This document shows positions 1 through 7,405 of a DNA stretch of 16,356 bases, one piece after another. This stretch comes from JBLHKS01 sp047620505 (GTDB lineage Bacteria > Verrucomicrobiota > Verrucomicrobiia > Verrucomicrobiales > DEV007). The stretch covers positions 1 to 16,356 of the forward strand of contig JBLHKS010000158.1 of NCBI GenBank assembly GCA_047620505.1. The letters are read 5' to 3'. Position 1 is the first letter of the stretch; each line of letters starts with the position of its first letter. Under the pieces are notes generated by a model. The model was not told the DNA's origin, ran no database searches, and saw only the letters and a program-made list of their open reading frames with translations. Position numbers and translations under genes: made by a program.

Positions 1-198
1 CGAATCAAATCGCTCGAGATCCAGATCACCCTTCTGATCCTCGGTCGAGTGACAGTCGAGGCAGTATTTTACCAGGATTGGGCGGATCGATTCGCTGAAT
101 ACCGTGTCGCCAACGTCTGCTGCGGAAGCACCTCCGGACAGGACGACCGCAGCTGTCATCGCAGCATAGATTGTTGACGATAGTAGGGCTGTGCGCAT
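1..198 (-). CDS. Secreted cytochrome c-like protein, PSCyt1-type N-terminus (partial, cut by window edge)
   Basis: The window holds the first 66 codons, from an ATG at 198 to the left edge. Residues 1-27 form a signal peptide: a short polar start (MRTALLSS), a hydrophobic stretch, and an ASA-A cleavage site. The mature part begins with the usual opening of a planctomycete-type cytochrome c domain, with SIRPILVKYCLDCHS at about 37-51 (CxxCH at 46-50, a covalent haem site) followed by QKGDLDLERF. In families I know, that GDLDLERF continuation is most typical of large proteins carrying DUF1587/1592/1588/1585 after the cytochrome domain. The rest is outside the window, so this is inference. The gene lies 65 bp after the ceramidase-like stop on the same strand and could be its operon partner. 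There is no clear Shine-Dalgarno sequence before the ATG. The family call is fairly sure; the full architecture is not. Confidence 0.8.
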   Translation of the reverse strand, partial: MRTALLSSTIYAAMTAAVVLSGGASAADVGDTVFSESIRPILVKYCLDCHSTEDQKGDLDLERFDS

Positions 199-263
199 CG
201 CGGGATGGAAAAATACTAGTTTAGTGGGTGGTTTTAACAAAGGTAGATCGTTTCATCGTTCGG
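199..263 (-). other. Short intergenic gap, no recognisable signal
   Basis: This is 65 bp between the ceramidase-like stop and the cytochrome-like start. It is A/T-rich, with runs of A and T, but I see no stable hairpin followed by a T-run, so read-through between the two genes is possible. Confidence 0.4.
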
Positions 264-1721
264 CTATTTTCCCTCCCATAGGGAGTTGATATCCTTGACG
301 GTTTCATCGGTGAGCAAGTCACCGCCTTCGGGGCCAACCAGGCAACTGTTGATGATGGCACTGTAGCTACCGCCGCGGGTGGCTTCATCGGTGGCTAGAT
401 AGCCGCCGGAGTTACCGCTGAGTTCGATAACAAAAGTTTGTAATGCTTTGCTGCGGGCTTTCATCCGCAGGCCGAACTCGGTGAAGAGTTCAAAGGGGTT
501 GGTGGCAATGGCGATGTCCCCCAGCCTGACCACATGCAGTTCCATTGGGAAGTAGGGTTCGTCATCCTGCTTGGCGAAACGGTCGATGGTCTTTTGGTTC
601 CAGCGTTGCTTCCAACCCGTGTCCTGGTTGCCGTTCTTCTCGGCTGCCTTCAGTTGCTCGATAACGGCCTTGGCTTCGGCGAGTTCCTCAGCGGTTACCT
701 TGCGGACTGGCAATTCTATATTGCGGACAGTGTGGGTCAAAGGAGCGTCGAAGTGGACATCGTCCTTGGCGACTAGCCAGGCATCATCGACTGCGCGCGT
801 GATGCGGTGCCCTATCTCCTGCAGGCGGGTGCGCTTGGCGGCGGCCAGCATGCGTGCTTCAGCGGCTTTGCGCAGCATGAGGTGGGGTGATTGGTCTCCG
901 GCTGCCCCCACCCAACTCAATACCACCAGGTCTTTGCCGTGTATTTCCCGCAATTGCTCGCGCACTTCGTGCCAGAAGTCAGCGTTGACTGCCGAGCGAC
1001 CTTCTACTTCCTGACCGGGGCAGGCGACGTTCACTGCGACGGCGGTGAGCTTTTTGTCCATGTCGAAGAAAAACAACACCTCGACGCCATGATCCTCGGC
1101 TCCCTCAAGTTTTTTAAAGTCGGGCTGAGCCGTCCCCCCATACATTTGGGCATGCCCATCGGTATAGACAATACGTCGGTTGTGGGCGACGACCGCCTGT
1201 CCGAGGCCCCAGCTCACCCCGCCGGGTTTGCGGTTTTTCCAGGCTTCGGCAGTCATGGTTGCCAGTTGGTTGATAAGAAATTCGCGGAATTCCGAGGGTT
1301 GGGTGACCCCTTCTTTCGGGATGGCATAAATGCCATCCGCCATCACTGGAGCGGTGTGGGTATGGCTGGCGTTGATAATGATTTTACTGCCGTCGATTTC
1401 CGGTTCGATTTCCTTCAGCTTGGACCTGAAGCCATCCAGGATACCGTCGCGGATCGCGACGAGGTCGCAGGAGACCAGAATCGTTTGCACGGGTTTTTCG
1501 CCCTCCGCAGTTTTCTCCAGCACAACCACCGAAGCAGTGACCGGGGACTCTACCGTTCTTGCGATTCTGGTATTCATCTGTCCCGACAGGGCAACCGGCA
1601 ATTTGGGGGTAATGTCGGTGGTCGCCTGGCCGATGAGTAACTCGGCGTGGGCGTGGGTGGAAAACGCGGCAGCCAGTGTGAGGAGGGTAAGGGTGGTTTT
1701 TGCTAGTTTGGCTGGTTTCAT
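264..1721 (-). CDS. Secreted neutral/alkaline ceramidase-like hydrolase
   Basis: This 485-residue exported protein resembles the N-terminal domain of neutral/alkaline non-lysosomal ceramidases, zinc amidases that split the N-acyl bond of ceramides. I chose the ATG at 1721 because it opens a good signal peptide (MKPAKLAKTTLTLLTLAAAF, cleavage after THAHA). The same frame stays open upstream to 1913 and beyond, but that part encodes a different protein's remnant. Visible marks are the start LLIGQATTDITP (about 28-39), the conserved INASHTHTAP loop with its probable zinc histidines (about 116-125), NVACPGQEVEGRSAVNADF (about 231-249) and GAAGDQSP (about 272-279). A charged linker at about 340-390 precedes a last conserved block (ELFTEFGLRMK, about 411-421). 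Classical bacterial neutral ceramidases are about 650-700 residues and have an extra C-terminal immunoglobulin-like domain, which is missing here. Many PVC genomes carry this short form, so the real substrate may not be ceramide. Its ATG overlaps the stop of a gene remnant (ATGA, 1718-1721). Confidence 0.85.
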   Translation of the reverse strand: MKPAKLAKTTLTLLTLAAAFSTHAHAELLIGQATTDITPKLPVALSGQMNTRIARTVESPVTASVVVLEKTAEGEKPVQTILVSCDLVAIRDGILDGFRSKLKEIEPEIDGSKIIINASHTHTAPVMADGIYAIPKEGVTQPSEFREFLINQLATMTAEAWKNRKPGGVSWGLGQAVVAHNRRIVYTDGHAQMYGGTAQPDFKKLEGAEDHGVEVLFFFDMDKKLTAVAVNVACPGQEVEGRSAVNADFWHEVREQLREIHGKDLVVLSWVGAAGDQSPHLMLRKAAEARMLAAAKRTRLQEIGHRITRAVDDAWLVAKDDVHFDAPLTHTVRNIELPVRKVTAEELAEAKAVIEQLKAAEKNGNQDTGWKQRWNQKTIDRFAKQDDEPYFPMELHVVRLGDIAIATNPFELFTEFGLRMKARSKALQTFVIELSGNSGGYLATDEATRGGSYSAIINSCLVGPEGGDLLTDETVKDINSLWEGK

Positions 1722-1834
1722 AAGTTGGTGGGATCGAGGAGCGCCGGTTTGGCGGGATCGTTTACGACGATAATGAAAAGTCCGTCCTCCCGCGAGGATA
1801 CAAATGCCAACCCATCGTCCTGATTCGGCGTCTG
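1718..1834 (-). pseudogene. C-terminal tail of an unidentified protein (remnant)
   Basis: One minus-strand frame from 1834 to the TGA at 1720-1718 reads like a genuine protein end of 38 codons, with NQDDGLAFVSSREDGLFIIV followed by a DPAKP segment and LLDPTNL. A stop codon (TGA, 1837-1835) lies just upstream in the same frame, and no start codon fits. The preceding DNA encodes part of another protein in a different frame. The tail therefore looks like the surviving 3' end of a gene whose front is gone. Its pattern (DGL-hydrophobic-V-DPAKP) faintly resembles LVIVD-type beta-propeller repeats, but I would not assign a family. Its stop overlaps the ceramidase-like ATG (ATGA), as in translationally coupled pairs, which suggests the lost gene once preceded the ceramidase-like gene in an operon. 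Confidence 0.5.
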
Positions 1835-1869
1835 TCATCGCTGATGCTTCGTCTCGAACGTCTTGTTCG

Positions 1870-2096
1870 GTGTAGGGTTCGCGAGGGTAGTTGGCTTTGT
1901 AATAATTCACCATCGCGTCGAACGAAGAACGACGGAACGCTTCGACATATTTTTCGCGAGCGTCCGAATCCTTGGCCCAAAACGTCAGGCCTTCCGCATT
2001 CAGCTTCGATGCCGCATCGTCTTTCAGGAAATCGCGAGCATACTGGCTGTTCTTTTGTTGTTCCGAATTCGTTGCGAGTTCTCGGCGCAGTCCGTT
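1870..2096 (-). pseudogene. Internal fragment of an alpha/beta-hydrolase (epoxide-hydrolase/dehalogenase-like)
   Basis: The frame running down from about 2096 reads NGLRRELATNSEQQKNSQYA, then DFLKDD, a FWAKDSDAREKYVEAFRRSS segment, and NYYKANYPREPY. I recognise this as the cap region of alpha/beta-hydrolases of the epoxide hydrolase/haloalkane dehalogenase type, where a helix such as RREL...NP.Q...SQY and the LNYYKANYPREPY motif occur just before the strand bearing the catalytic acid. Neither the upstream half (oxyanion HG motif and nucleophile elbow) nor the downstream Asp/His segment is present, so it cannot be an active enzyme. An ATG at 1913 lies inside the fragment and makes the frame appear fused to the ceramidase-like gene. 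I think that fusion is a sequence accident. The assignment rests on my memory of family motifs. Confidence 0.6.
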
Positions 2097-2410
2097 TGTT
2101 TTTTGGTTCGAATCACTTTGGCTTCGTCCGCGGTCAAATGTTCCACTGGCCCACTGCTCTGGTGAGTCCGATCAAGGGAATCATCATGCAGCACGACCAG
2201 TTCACCGTCCTTGGTCATACGCACGTCCAATTCATAACCTCTGATGCCTTTTTCGTAACAGCTCTTGAAAGCGAAGAGGGTGTTCTCCTCGAATTCATGT
2301 GCCCCTCCGCGGTGCGCAAAATGAAAGGGCTTCTTCTCGCCGGAATTCGACAGTGGCACCCATCCCAAAAACACAAGACTAAGCAGAGAGATAAATTTTA
2401 ATGACTTCAT
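2024..2410 (-). pseudogene. Glycerophosphodiester phosphodiesterase, truncated after about 104 residues
   Basis: An ATG at 2410 opens a frame of 128 codons. Residues 1-23 look like a signal peptide (MKSLKFISLLSLVFLGWVPL). Next comes the start of a GDPD TIM barrel: FHFAHRGG (about 29-36, general-acid/base histidine region), ENTLFAF (42-48), GYELDVRMTKDGELVVLHDD (58-77, with metal-binding E and D and the second catalytic histidine) and LDRTHQSSGPV. The match ends at about residue 104 in an A-rich tract (minus strand, about 2108-2096). The last 24 codons do not resemble GDPD, and the DNA there encodes an alpha/beta-hydrolase piece in another frame. Intact GDPD proteins are about 250-300 residues, so more than half of the barrel is missing. 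The frame starts 39 bp after the DUF1501 stop and may still be transcribed with it. The enzyme would have released glycerol-3-phosphate from phospholipid headgroup diesters. Confidence 0.8.
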
Positions 2411-2449
2411 GAGATTGCTGGAGGTTTCGGTTTAGAGTAAACTTGCTGG

Positions 2450-3733
2450 CTAGCTAAATAGCACAGTGATCGGTTTACCGCCGTCAGTGATCGGCACGGG
2501 GCGCGATCCAGCAGTTAGTTCGTGAGATGGATCGATGCCCATCGCTGCGTGAATAGTCGCGTGAAAATCTGCGAGCGGAACGGGTGACTCGACGATCTTT
2601 TGGCTCAGTTCATCCGTTACACCGTAGGCGCCTTGATGTTTCAAACCACCGCCCGCAAGAACCAGACTGAAACAACTTCCCTGATGCCCGCGTCCGCCGC
2701 GACCATCATATCCTGCCGGACGTCCGAATTCAGTGCCGATCGCAATCAGGGTTTTATCGAGGATCTTTTTCTGATCAAGGTCTCGAATCAACGCTGACAT
2801 CGCGACATCCAATTCTCCAATGAGCAGGTGTTGATTCGCCTGGCCTTCGTTGTGAGTATCCCAACCCGTTCCATTCATGAAATTCAGGTTGTGGCTGACT
2901 TCAATAAAACGAACCCCGCTTTGCACCAATCGACGCGCCAACAAACAACGTTGTCCAAACTCGCCGCCGTATTCGTTTCGCAACGAATCAGATTCGTCAG
3001 TGAGATCAAAATGCCTCATAAAATCCGGTCCAGCTAATCGAAGCGCTTCAGCTTGGGCATCGCGATAGAGCGAGATCGGTGAACCTGCGAGGGCGCGTTG
3101 CATCAACGGATCGAGAAGAGATTTCCGGCGGGCAGCGCGCTCGTCAGTGACGTCTCCAGGACGAGTAAAACCTGCCGGCCCGGATTTGGTATCGGTCAGG
3201 TAGACGAAATTTCCTTCTGCGCCGAGGAATCCAGGCCCACGACTCACGTTCGGATAGCCCATTAGCATGTAAGCGGGGACTTTGGGATTCACCGCACCTT
3301 GCTGGGACGCGACGATCGACCCGATTGATGGATAGGTAATGCTACCCGTGGTCTTGCGACCGGTGTGGACAAGGTTGGTCGCAAACGCATGTTCATCAAT
3401 CGCATCATGATTCACGGTTCGCACAACCGTCATTTGTTCAGCGAGCGCACCGAGCTGCGGCAAGTGTTCGCAGAACTGAACGCCGGGAACTGCGGTATCG
3501 ATTTTCTCGTATTCCGAACCCGATTTTTTCGGATTGGCTTTGGAGTCGCCTTTTCGCTTGGGATCAAAAGTATCGATCTGAGCCATTCCTCCACCAAGCC
3601 AAATGAAGAGACAGTGCTCGGCTTTTCCCATCGGAATGGATGCGGGAGCTGCCGAGCCTATCAGCGGAGAAGCTGACGCCGCCATGCCAAAAAGCGCTGA
3701 GCTTTTCAGGAAATTTCTTCGGGAGTTTTTCAT
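2450..3733 (-). CDS. DUF1501 family protein with Tat leader
   Basis: This 427-residue protein of the DUF1501 family (alkaline-phosphatase-superfamily fold) is exported by the Tat route: the leader NSRRNFLKSSALFGMAASAS has the twin arginines at residues 5-6. Family landmarks are FIWLGGGMAQIDTFDPK (about 43-59), GQRCLLARRLVQSGVRFIEV (about 260-279), WDTH (291-294), TEFGR (334-338), GRGHQG (347-352) and DFHATIHAAMGID (389-401). The family's usual EFGRTP reads EFGRPAG here, and a Gly/Arg-rich loop GYDGRGGRG follows. No biochemical function is established for DUF1501. In PVC genomes it almost always sits next to PSD1/PSCyt2 genes, as here, 21 bp after the 1206-residue partner. The start is the only ATG that includes the Tat motif. 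I see no strong ribosome binding site. The family call is secure, the molecular role unknown. Confidence 0.92.
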   Translation of the reverse strand: MKNSRRNFLKSSALFGMAASASPLIGSAAPASIPMGKAEHCLFIWLGGGMAQIDTFDPKRKGDSKANPKKSGSEYEKIDTAVPGVQFCEHLPQLGALAEQMTVVRTVNHDAIDEHAFATNLVHTGRKTTGSITYPSIGSIVASQQGAVNPKVPAYMLMGYPNVSRGPGFLGAEGNFVYLTDTKSGPAGFTRPGDVTDERAARRKSLLDPLMQRALAGSPISLYRDAQAEALRLAGPDFMRHFDLTDESDSLRNEYGGEFGQRCLLARRLVQSGVRFIEVSHNLNFMNGTGWDTHNEGQANQHLLIGELDVAMSALIRDLDQKKILDKTLIAIGTEFGRPAGYDGRGGRGHQGSCFSLVLAGGGLKHQGAYGVTDELSQKIVESPVPLADFHATIHAAMGIDPSHELTAGSRPVPITDGGKPITVLFS

Positions 3734-3754
3734 GTCAAAGTCCGTTAAGTTTTT

Positions 3755-6700
3755 TTAAGGAGTGTAAATCCATTCGGGAGAATTGAGCAGCGCCCAAACA
3801 ACATCCTCCATTCGCATTCGCCAATCATTGGACAGCGCATTCGTTGCCGGAGCACCGGCTCGCGCCTTTTTCTCCTTCTCTACCGCCAGCTCATTTGCTT
3901 TGCCATCCAGATGATTTGACCAACTCACAAATTTCACCGGCGCGCGTTTTCCAACCTTTGTGTGCTTTCGTTCGGATTCAGGAATCACACGCTTCTCATA
4001 GCCTTCAGATAAAAACTGAATGTAGCGCTCGCGCTCTTCCTGCGAAGGCTGGCGAGTGAGTAGGCGCAGATAGAGCCGATCAACGAGTGCTTCAACAGGC
4101 TGATCTTCCAGAACCATTTGTGTGATCCCGTGATCATCGCTCAAGCGTGAAAGCCACACTCCCATCGTTCCGTTCGCTAAAATCGCGGGCTGTAGAACAT
4201 TCGCATCGAGATCGCGAAAACTCTTCGGATCCTGACGCGCTCCGCGCCAACCAAACGTTTCCATGATGCTCGTCACCGCCGTGATTCGTGGAAGCGAAAG
4301 GCTGGGGCGATCTCGCTCATTCGAGGTCGAAGCCAGCATCCAGGCACGCGTGGGTTTCCCCAGTGTGATTGAACTCGTCAGCACGCGGACGCTATCGACA
4401 TCCAGGCTGACTTCCTCAACATCAAACGGCTTGCCGGTCGCACTGAAAAGTGAATCGACCACCTGCTCGGCCTGCAAACGTCGCGACGCTGGGGCGATGA
4501 ATAGTGGGCTCGTTTTTTGCAAGGTAGGATCGGTAGCCCGCTGGTAGGCGTGGGAATTGAAAATCAGCCGCGCAACTGTTTTGGTATCGTAATTTGAGGC
4601 CACCAATTCACGCCCCAACCAATGCAACAAATCCGGATGCGAAGCATTTCCCTTTTCCCAATCCTGAACCGTATCGACGATTCCGCGTCCCATGATTCGC
4701 TGCCAAATCCGATTTGCCATGACTTGAGCAAAGCGTTCGTTGGACGGTGCCGTGATGAGAGTCGCCAGTTGATCGCGCTTGCTCTTCGGATTCTCGACGA
4801 GTGGCGCAACGTCCTTTTCACTCACAAAATCTTTAAATGGCCATCCGGGTTCAATACTGGTTCCCGGTTTCAAAGTGACTTGGATCAGCGGTTTCCTCGC
4901 GCGCTCATGAAGCTTGTCCATCGGGACGCTACTTGTCAGCGGGAGTTTCACCGGCTTTTCACCGAGCATCGCAGCGAGTTGAAATAAATCTTTCTGCATC
5001 CACTCATGACCCGGAGCGTCGTGACAACGGGCGCATTTTAATTGCACACCGAGAAACGCGGAACTCACAATAATTCCTTTCGCAGCCATCGGAACGTCAT
5101 TATTCGAAGCGGTTCCAAATCCACGTGGCCCACCAAATCGTTCGCTTCCTTCCATTCGAATCAATTCAGTCACGAACAAATCGAGCGGCTTGTTGTCTAA
5201 AAGAGATTCGTGAATCCACCACCGAAAAGGCCCCGTGTTGTTTAGCGTAGGATTGATGATGTTCGGATTTTCCGCCAACACGTCCTGCCAGTAACCGGTC
5301 CAGTTATCAGCCCAGCGGTCATCGGCGAGGAAGCGATCAATCGCAGCGGCATTTCGCTTTTCCTTCGGCTCTGCAAGAAATTGATCGATCTCAGCTTCAG
5401 TCGGCGGCACTCCAACCGTATCGAGTGCAAGGCGACGCAGAAAGACAAGGTCGTCTGCGAGTGGCGTTGGTTCGAATGAAGAAATATCAAACTGCGGCCA
5501 ATTGGCACCTTCTTTGACCCACTGTTCAAGTAATGCGATTTTTGCTTTCGAGAGCGGGTCTCCCTTTGGTGGCATGATGTCATCGCCGGCGTCATGGCCG
5601 ATTCTCCAAAGCAACGCACTCTCATCGACATCACCGGCAACCACCGCAGGGCCATCGGATTTGCCACCTTTCATCGCGGCCTCTTTTGTGTCGAGCCGGA
5701 GACCACCTTTGATTTTACTGCCCTTGTGGCAGTCGTAGCACTTCGATTCCAGTAGAGGTTGAATCTGTTTGAAGTAGTTGATGCCTCCGGTTGTAACCGG
5801 CTTCGAGTCTGCTGATACCTTGACAATTTGAGCTCCGATAAAATGATCGATCTCATTATTTGCAGGTAATCCGTTCGGCAATTTGGGAACGGCAACCGGC
5901 TCTGATGCGGCGAGCCACTTCATGGCAGCTGTCCTACGTTTCGTCCAATATGCGGAATTCTCAGCGCGTTTTGCGGCGCGGCGTTGTGAATTTTCGACAG
6001 CCAACCAAGCGTTTTGCTTCGCCTCATACCTTGCCCACCCGTCATCCGTATACGAAATTTCCTGCGTTCCAGGGTTTAGAAGATTCCAAGTCTCCGTGCC
6101 CTCGAGCGAAATCGCGGCAACCGTCTCGCCAAATTCGGGACGACGCAGACCGCCACCGACCAGTGTTTCCAGCATCACAAAATGCTCCCCACCCTTGGAT
6201 TCGAACGCGATCCATTTCTCACGGTTTCCTGGGGGAGCAAAACGAAAGTCGGGCCCTAGGTCGAGATACTTTTCCTGAGATGAAAGGTGCCCGTGCCCTC
6301 CGGTATCGCCCGGTGGAAACGGAGTTTCTAGAATCAACGTTCCATCAATCGAAAGTCTGGAAGCGCCACGTCCTCGAAGCAAAAGTCGGTGCTTTCCTTT
6401 CGGAATTTTCACCATCGCAGAGGCTCGAACATGGGAAGGGGTTGCTCGATCGCCTCTGACGCCGGTCGAAACATATTTCTGAGGCCATTCAGAAATGCCA
6501 AAAGCAGGAATCGAATAGGTCTCGGTCACTTCCGGCCAGCCCGGCCATGCATTCCCAGCAGCAAGGCCTTTTTCACTGATCTGAAGTAGCACCTCACCGG
6601 GCTTTAACATTTCCTTGCTGATCTGTGGCGGCGGCGGCACAAAGACAAAGCGATTTCTCAAAACCTCATCTGAAAGTTCCTCGCGATAGATGCGCACGTC

Positions 6701-7375
6701 GTCCAGCCATCCATTAAATGTTTGGTCGGGGCCTTTGGTGTAGCCGGTTCCGATGGTTAAATCTGAATCCGCTTTCACCACAGGAGCCCGATCTGTCTTT
6801 CCGCCGATATCCCAGGTTCCCTTCGTCAATCGCCCATCGATGTAGGCGCGCAGACTGTCTCCTTTCCCAAAAGTGTAAACCACCGCCACGTGATGCCACC
6901 CGTGAGTCTGGAACGTGGCGGAACTCCACCACCGATGAAATTCGCTGGCACCATTGTCCGCATCGGCTTCGCTTGAAAACAGAAATCCCAGCTGAATTCC
7001 TGAAGCCCTTCTTTTGAGACGCAGCGCATAGTTTTGCGTGGTCTGATTTTCTTCACGCCCTCGACCGATGAGATAGGGCATTTGATCGGCACCTAGTTGA
7101 TCCACTCGAACCCAAGTTTCCATCGTGATCGATTCTCCCATACCAACTTTGATTAGTTGGTTGTGTGAAGATTTGATTGCGATCGCATCATTAGCGGACG
7201 CAAATTTCCGCGCCACGTTGTCTGAAGGCATTCCGGGATACTCAGGCGCACGCGGGCCAACTTCTTTTTCGGCGGCAAAATCGAAGGCGATCACCGGGGC
7301 TGGATCGCCAGCGTGCAGCAGCGGTGAGGAACCGAGGAGCAACATGAAAAAGAGAAGGGGGGCGAGGCGATTCAT
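3755..7375 (-). CDS. LamG + PSCyt1 + PSCyt2 (DUF1549) + PSD1 (DUF1553) secreted cytochrome-like protein
   Basis: This 1206-residue exported protein has a signal peptide at 1-22 (NRLAPLLFFMLLLGSSPLLH, AGD). A LamG/concanavalin-like domain lies at about 25-245 (ETWVRVDQL, GWHHVAVVYTFGKGDSLRAY, NGWLDDVRIYREELSDEVL), and a second beta-rich region at about 255-430. A cytochrome domain follows at about 530-628 with CYDCH at 546-550 and the family's GGLRLDTKEAAMKGG and MPPKG motifs. DUF1549 continues with FLRRLALDTVGVPPTEAEI (645-663) and CARCHDAPGHEW (781-792). DUF1553 spans about 865-1205 (ANRIWQRIMGRGIVDT, SHPDLLHWLGREL, RRLQAEQVVDSL, ending in VVWALLNSPEWIY). Two CxxCH motifs imply two c-type haems. 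Oddly, the opening helix of DUF1549 (NNEIDHFIGAQI, 506-517) lies before the cytochrome domain, so that domain interrupts DUF1549. The function is unproven. The gene forms a pair with the following DUF1501 gene and starts 30 bp after the previous one. Confidence 0.92.
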   Translation of the reverse strand: MNRLAPLLFFMLLLGSSPLLHAGDPAPVIAFDFAAEKEVGPRAPEYPGMPSDNVARKFASANDAIAIKSSHNQLIKVGMGESITMETWVRVDQLGADQMPYLIGRGREENQTTQNYALRLKRRASGIQLGFLFSSEADADNGASEFHRWWSSATFQTHGWHHVAVVYTFGKGDSLRAYIDGRLTKGTWDIGGKTDRAPVVKADSDLTIGTGYTKGPDQTFNGWLDDVRIYREELSDEVLRNRFVFVPPPPQISKEMLKPGEVLLQISEKGLAAGNAWPGWPEVTETYSIPAFGISEWPQKYVSTGVRGDRATPSHVRASAMVKIPKGKHRLLLRGRGASRLSIDGTLILETPFPPGDTGGHGHLSSQEKYLDLGPDFRFAPPGNREKWIAFESKGGEHFVMLETLVGGGLRRPEFGETVAAISLEGTETWNLLNPGTQEISYTDDGWARYEAKQNAWLAVENSQRRAAKRAENSAYWTKRRTAAMKWLAASEPVAVPKLPNGLPANNEIDHFIGAQIVKVSADSKPVTTGGINYFKQIQPLLESKCYDCHKGSKIKGGLRLDTKEAAMKGGKSDGPAVVAGDVDESALLWRIGHDAGDDIMPPKGDPLSKAKIALLEQWVKEGANWPQFDISSFEPTPLADDLVFLRRLALDTVGVPPTEAEIDQFLAEPKEKRNAAAIDRFLADDRWADNWTGYWQDVLAENPNIINPTLNNTGPFRWWIHESLLDNKPLDLFVTELIRMEGSERFGGPRGFGTASNNDVPMAAKGIIVSSAFLGVQLKCARCHDAPGHEWMQKDLFQLAAMLGEKPVKLPLTSSVPMDKLHERARKPLIQVTLKPGTSIEPGWPFKDFVSEKDVAPLVENPKSKRDQLATLITAPSNERFAQVMANRIWQRIMGRGIVDTVQDWEKGNASHPDLLHWLGRELVASNYDTKTVARLIFNSHAYQRATDPTLQKTSPLFIAPASRRLQAEQVVDSLFSATGKPFDVEEVSLDVDSVRVLTSSITLGKPTRAWMLASTSNERDRPSLSLPRITAVTSIMETFGWRGARQDPKSFRDLDANVLQPAILANGTMGVWLSRLSDDHGITQMVLEDQPVEALVDRLYLRLLTRQPSQEERERYIQFLSEGYEKRVIPESERKHTKVGKRAPVKFVSWSNHLDGKANELAVEKEKKARAGAPATNALSNDWRMRMEDVVWALLNSPEWIYTP

Positions 7376-7405
7376 TTCGATTCGGAAAAAGTTTTAACCC
7401 GGCGC

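Noticed and set aside
891..1640. 249-codon plus-strand open frame
   Set aside because: It lies wholly antisense to the ceramidase-like gene, and its translation has no recognisable domain. Long antisense frames are common over GC-rich genes.
1722..1913. N-terminal extension making the ceramidase-like protein 549 residues
   Set aside because: The extension contains alpha/beta-hydrolase cap sequence and an Arg-rich stretch, and it lies before a good signal peptide starting at 1721. A signal peptide at residue 65 would not make sense.
5860..6459. 199-codon plus-strand open frame
   Set aside because: It is antisense to the beta-rich middle of the 1206-residue protein, with arginine/serine-rich composition typical of shadow frames.
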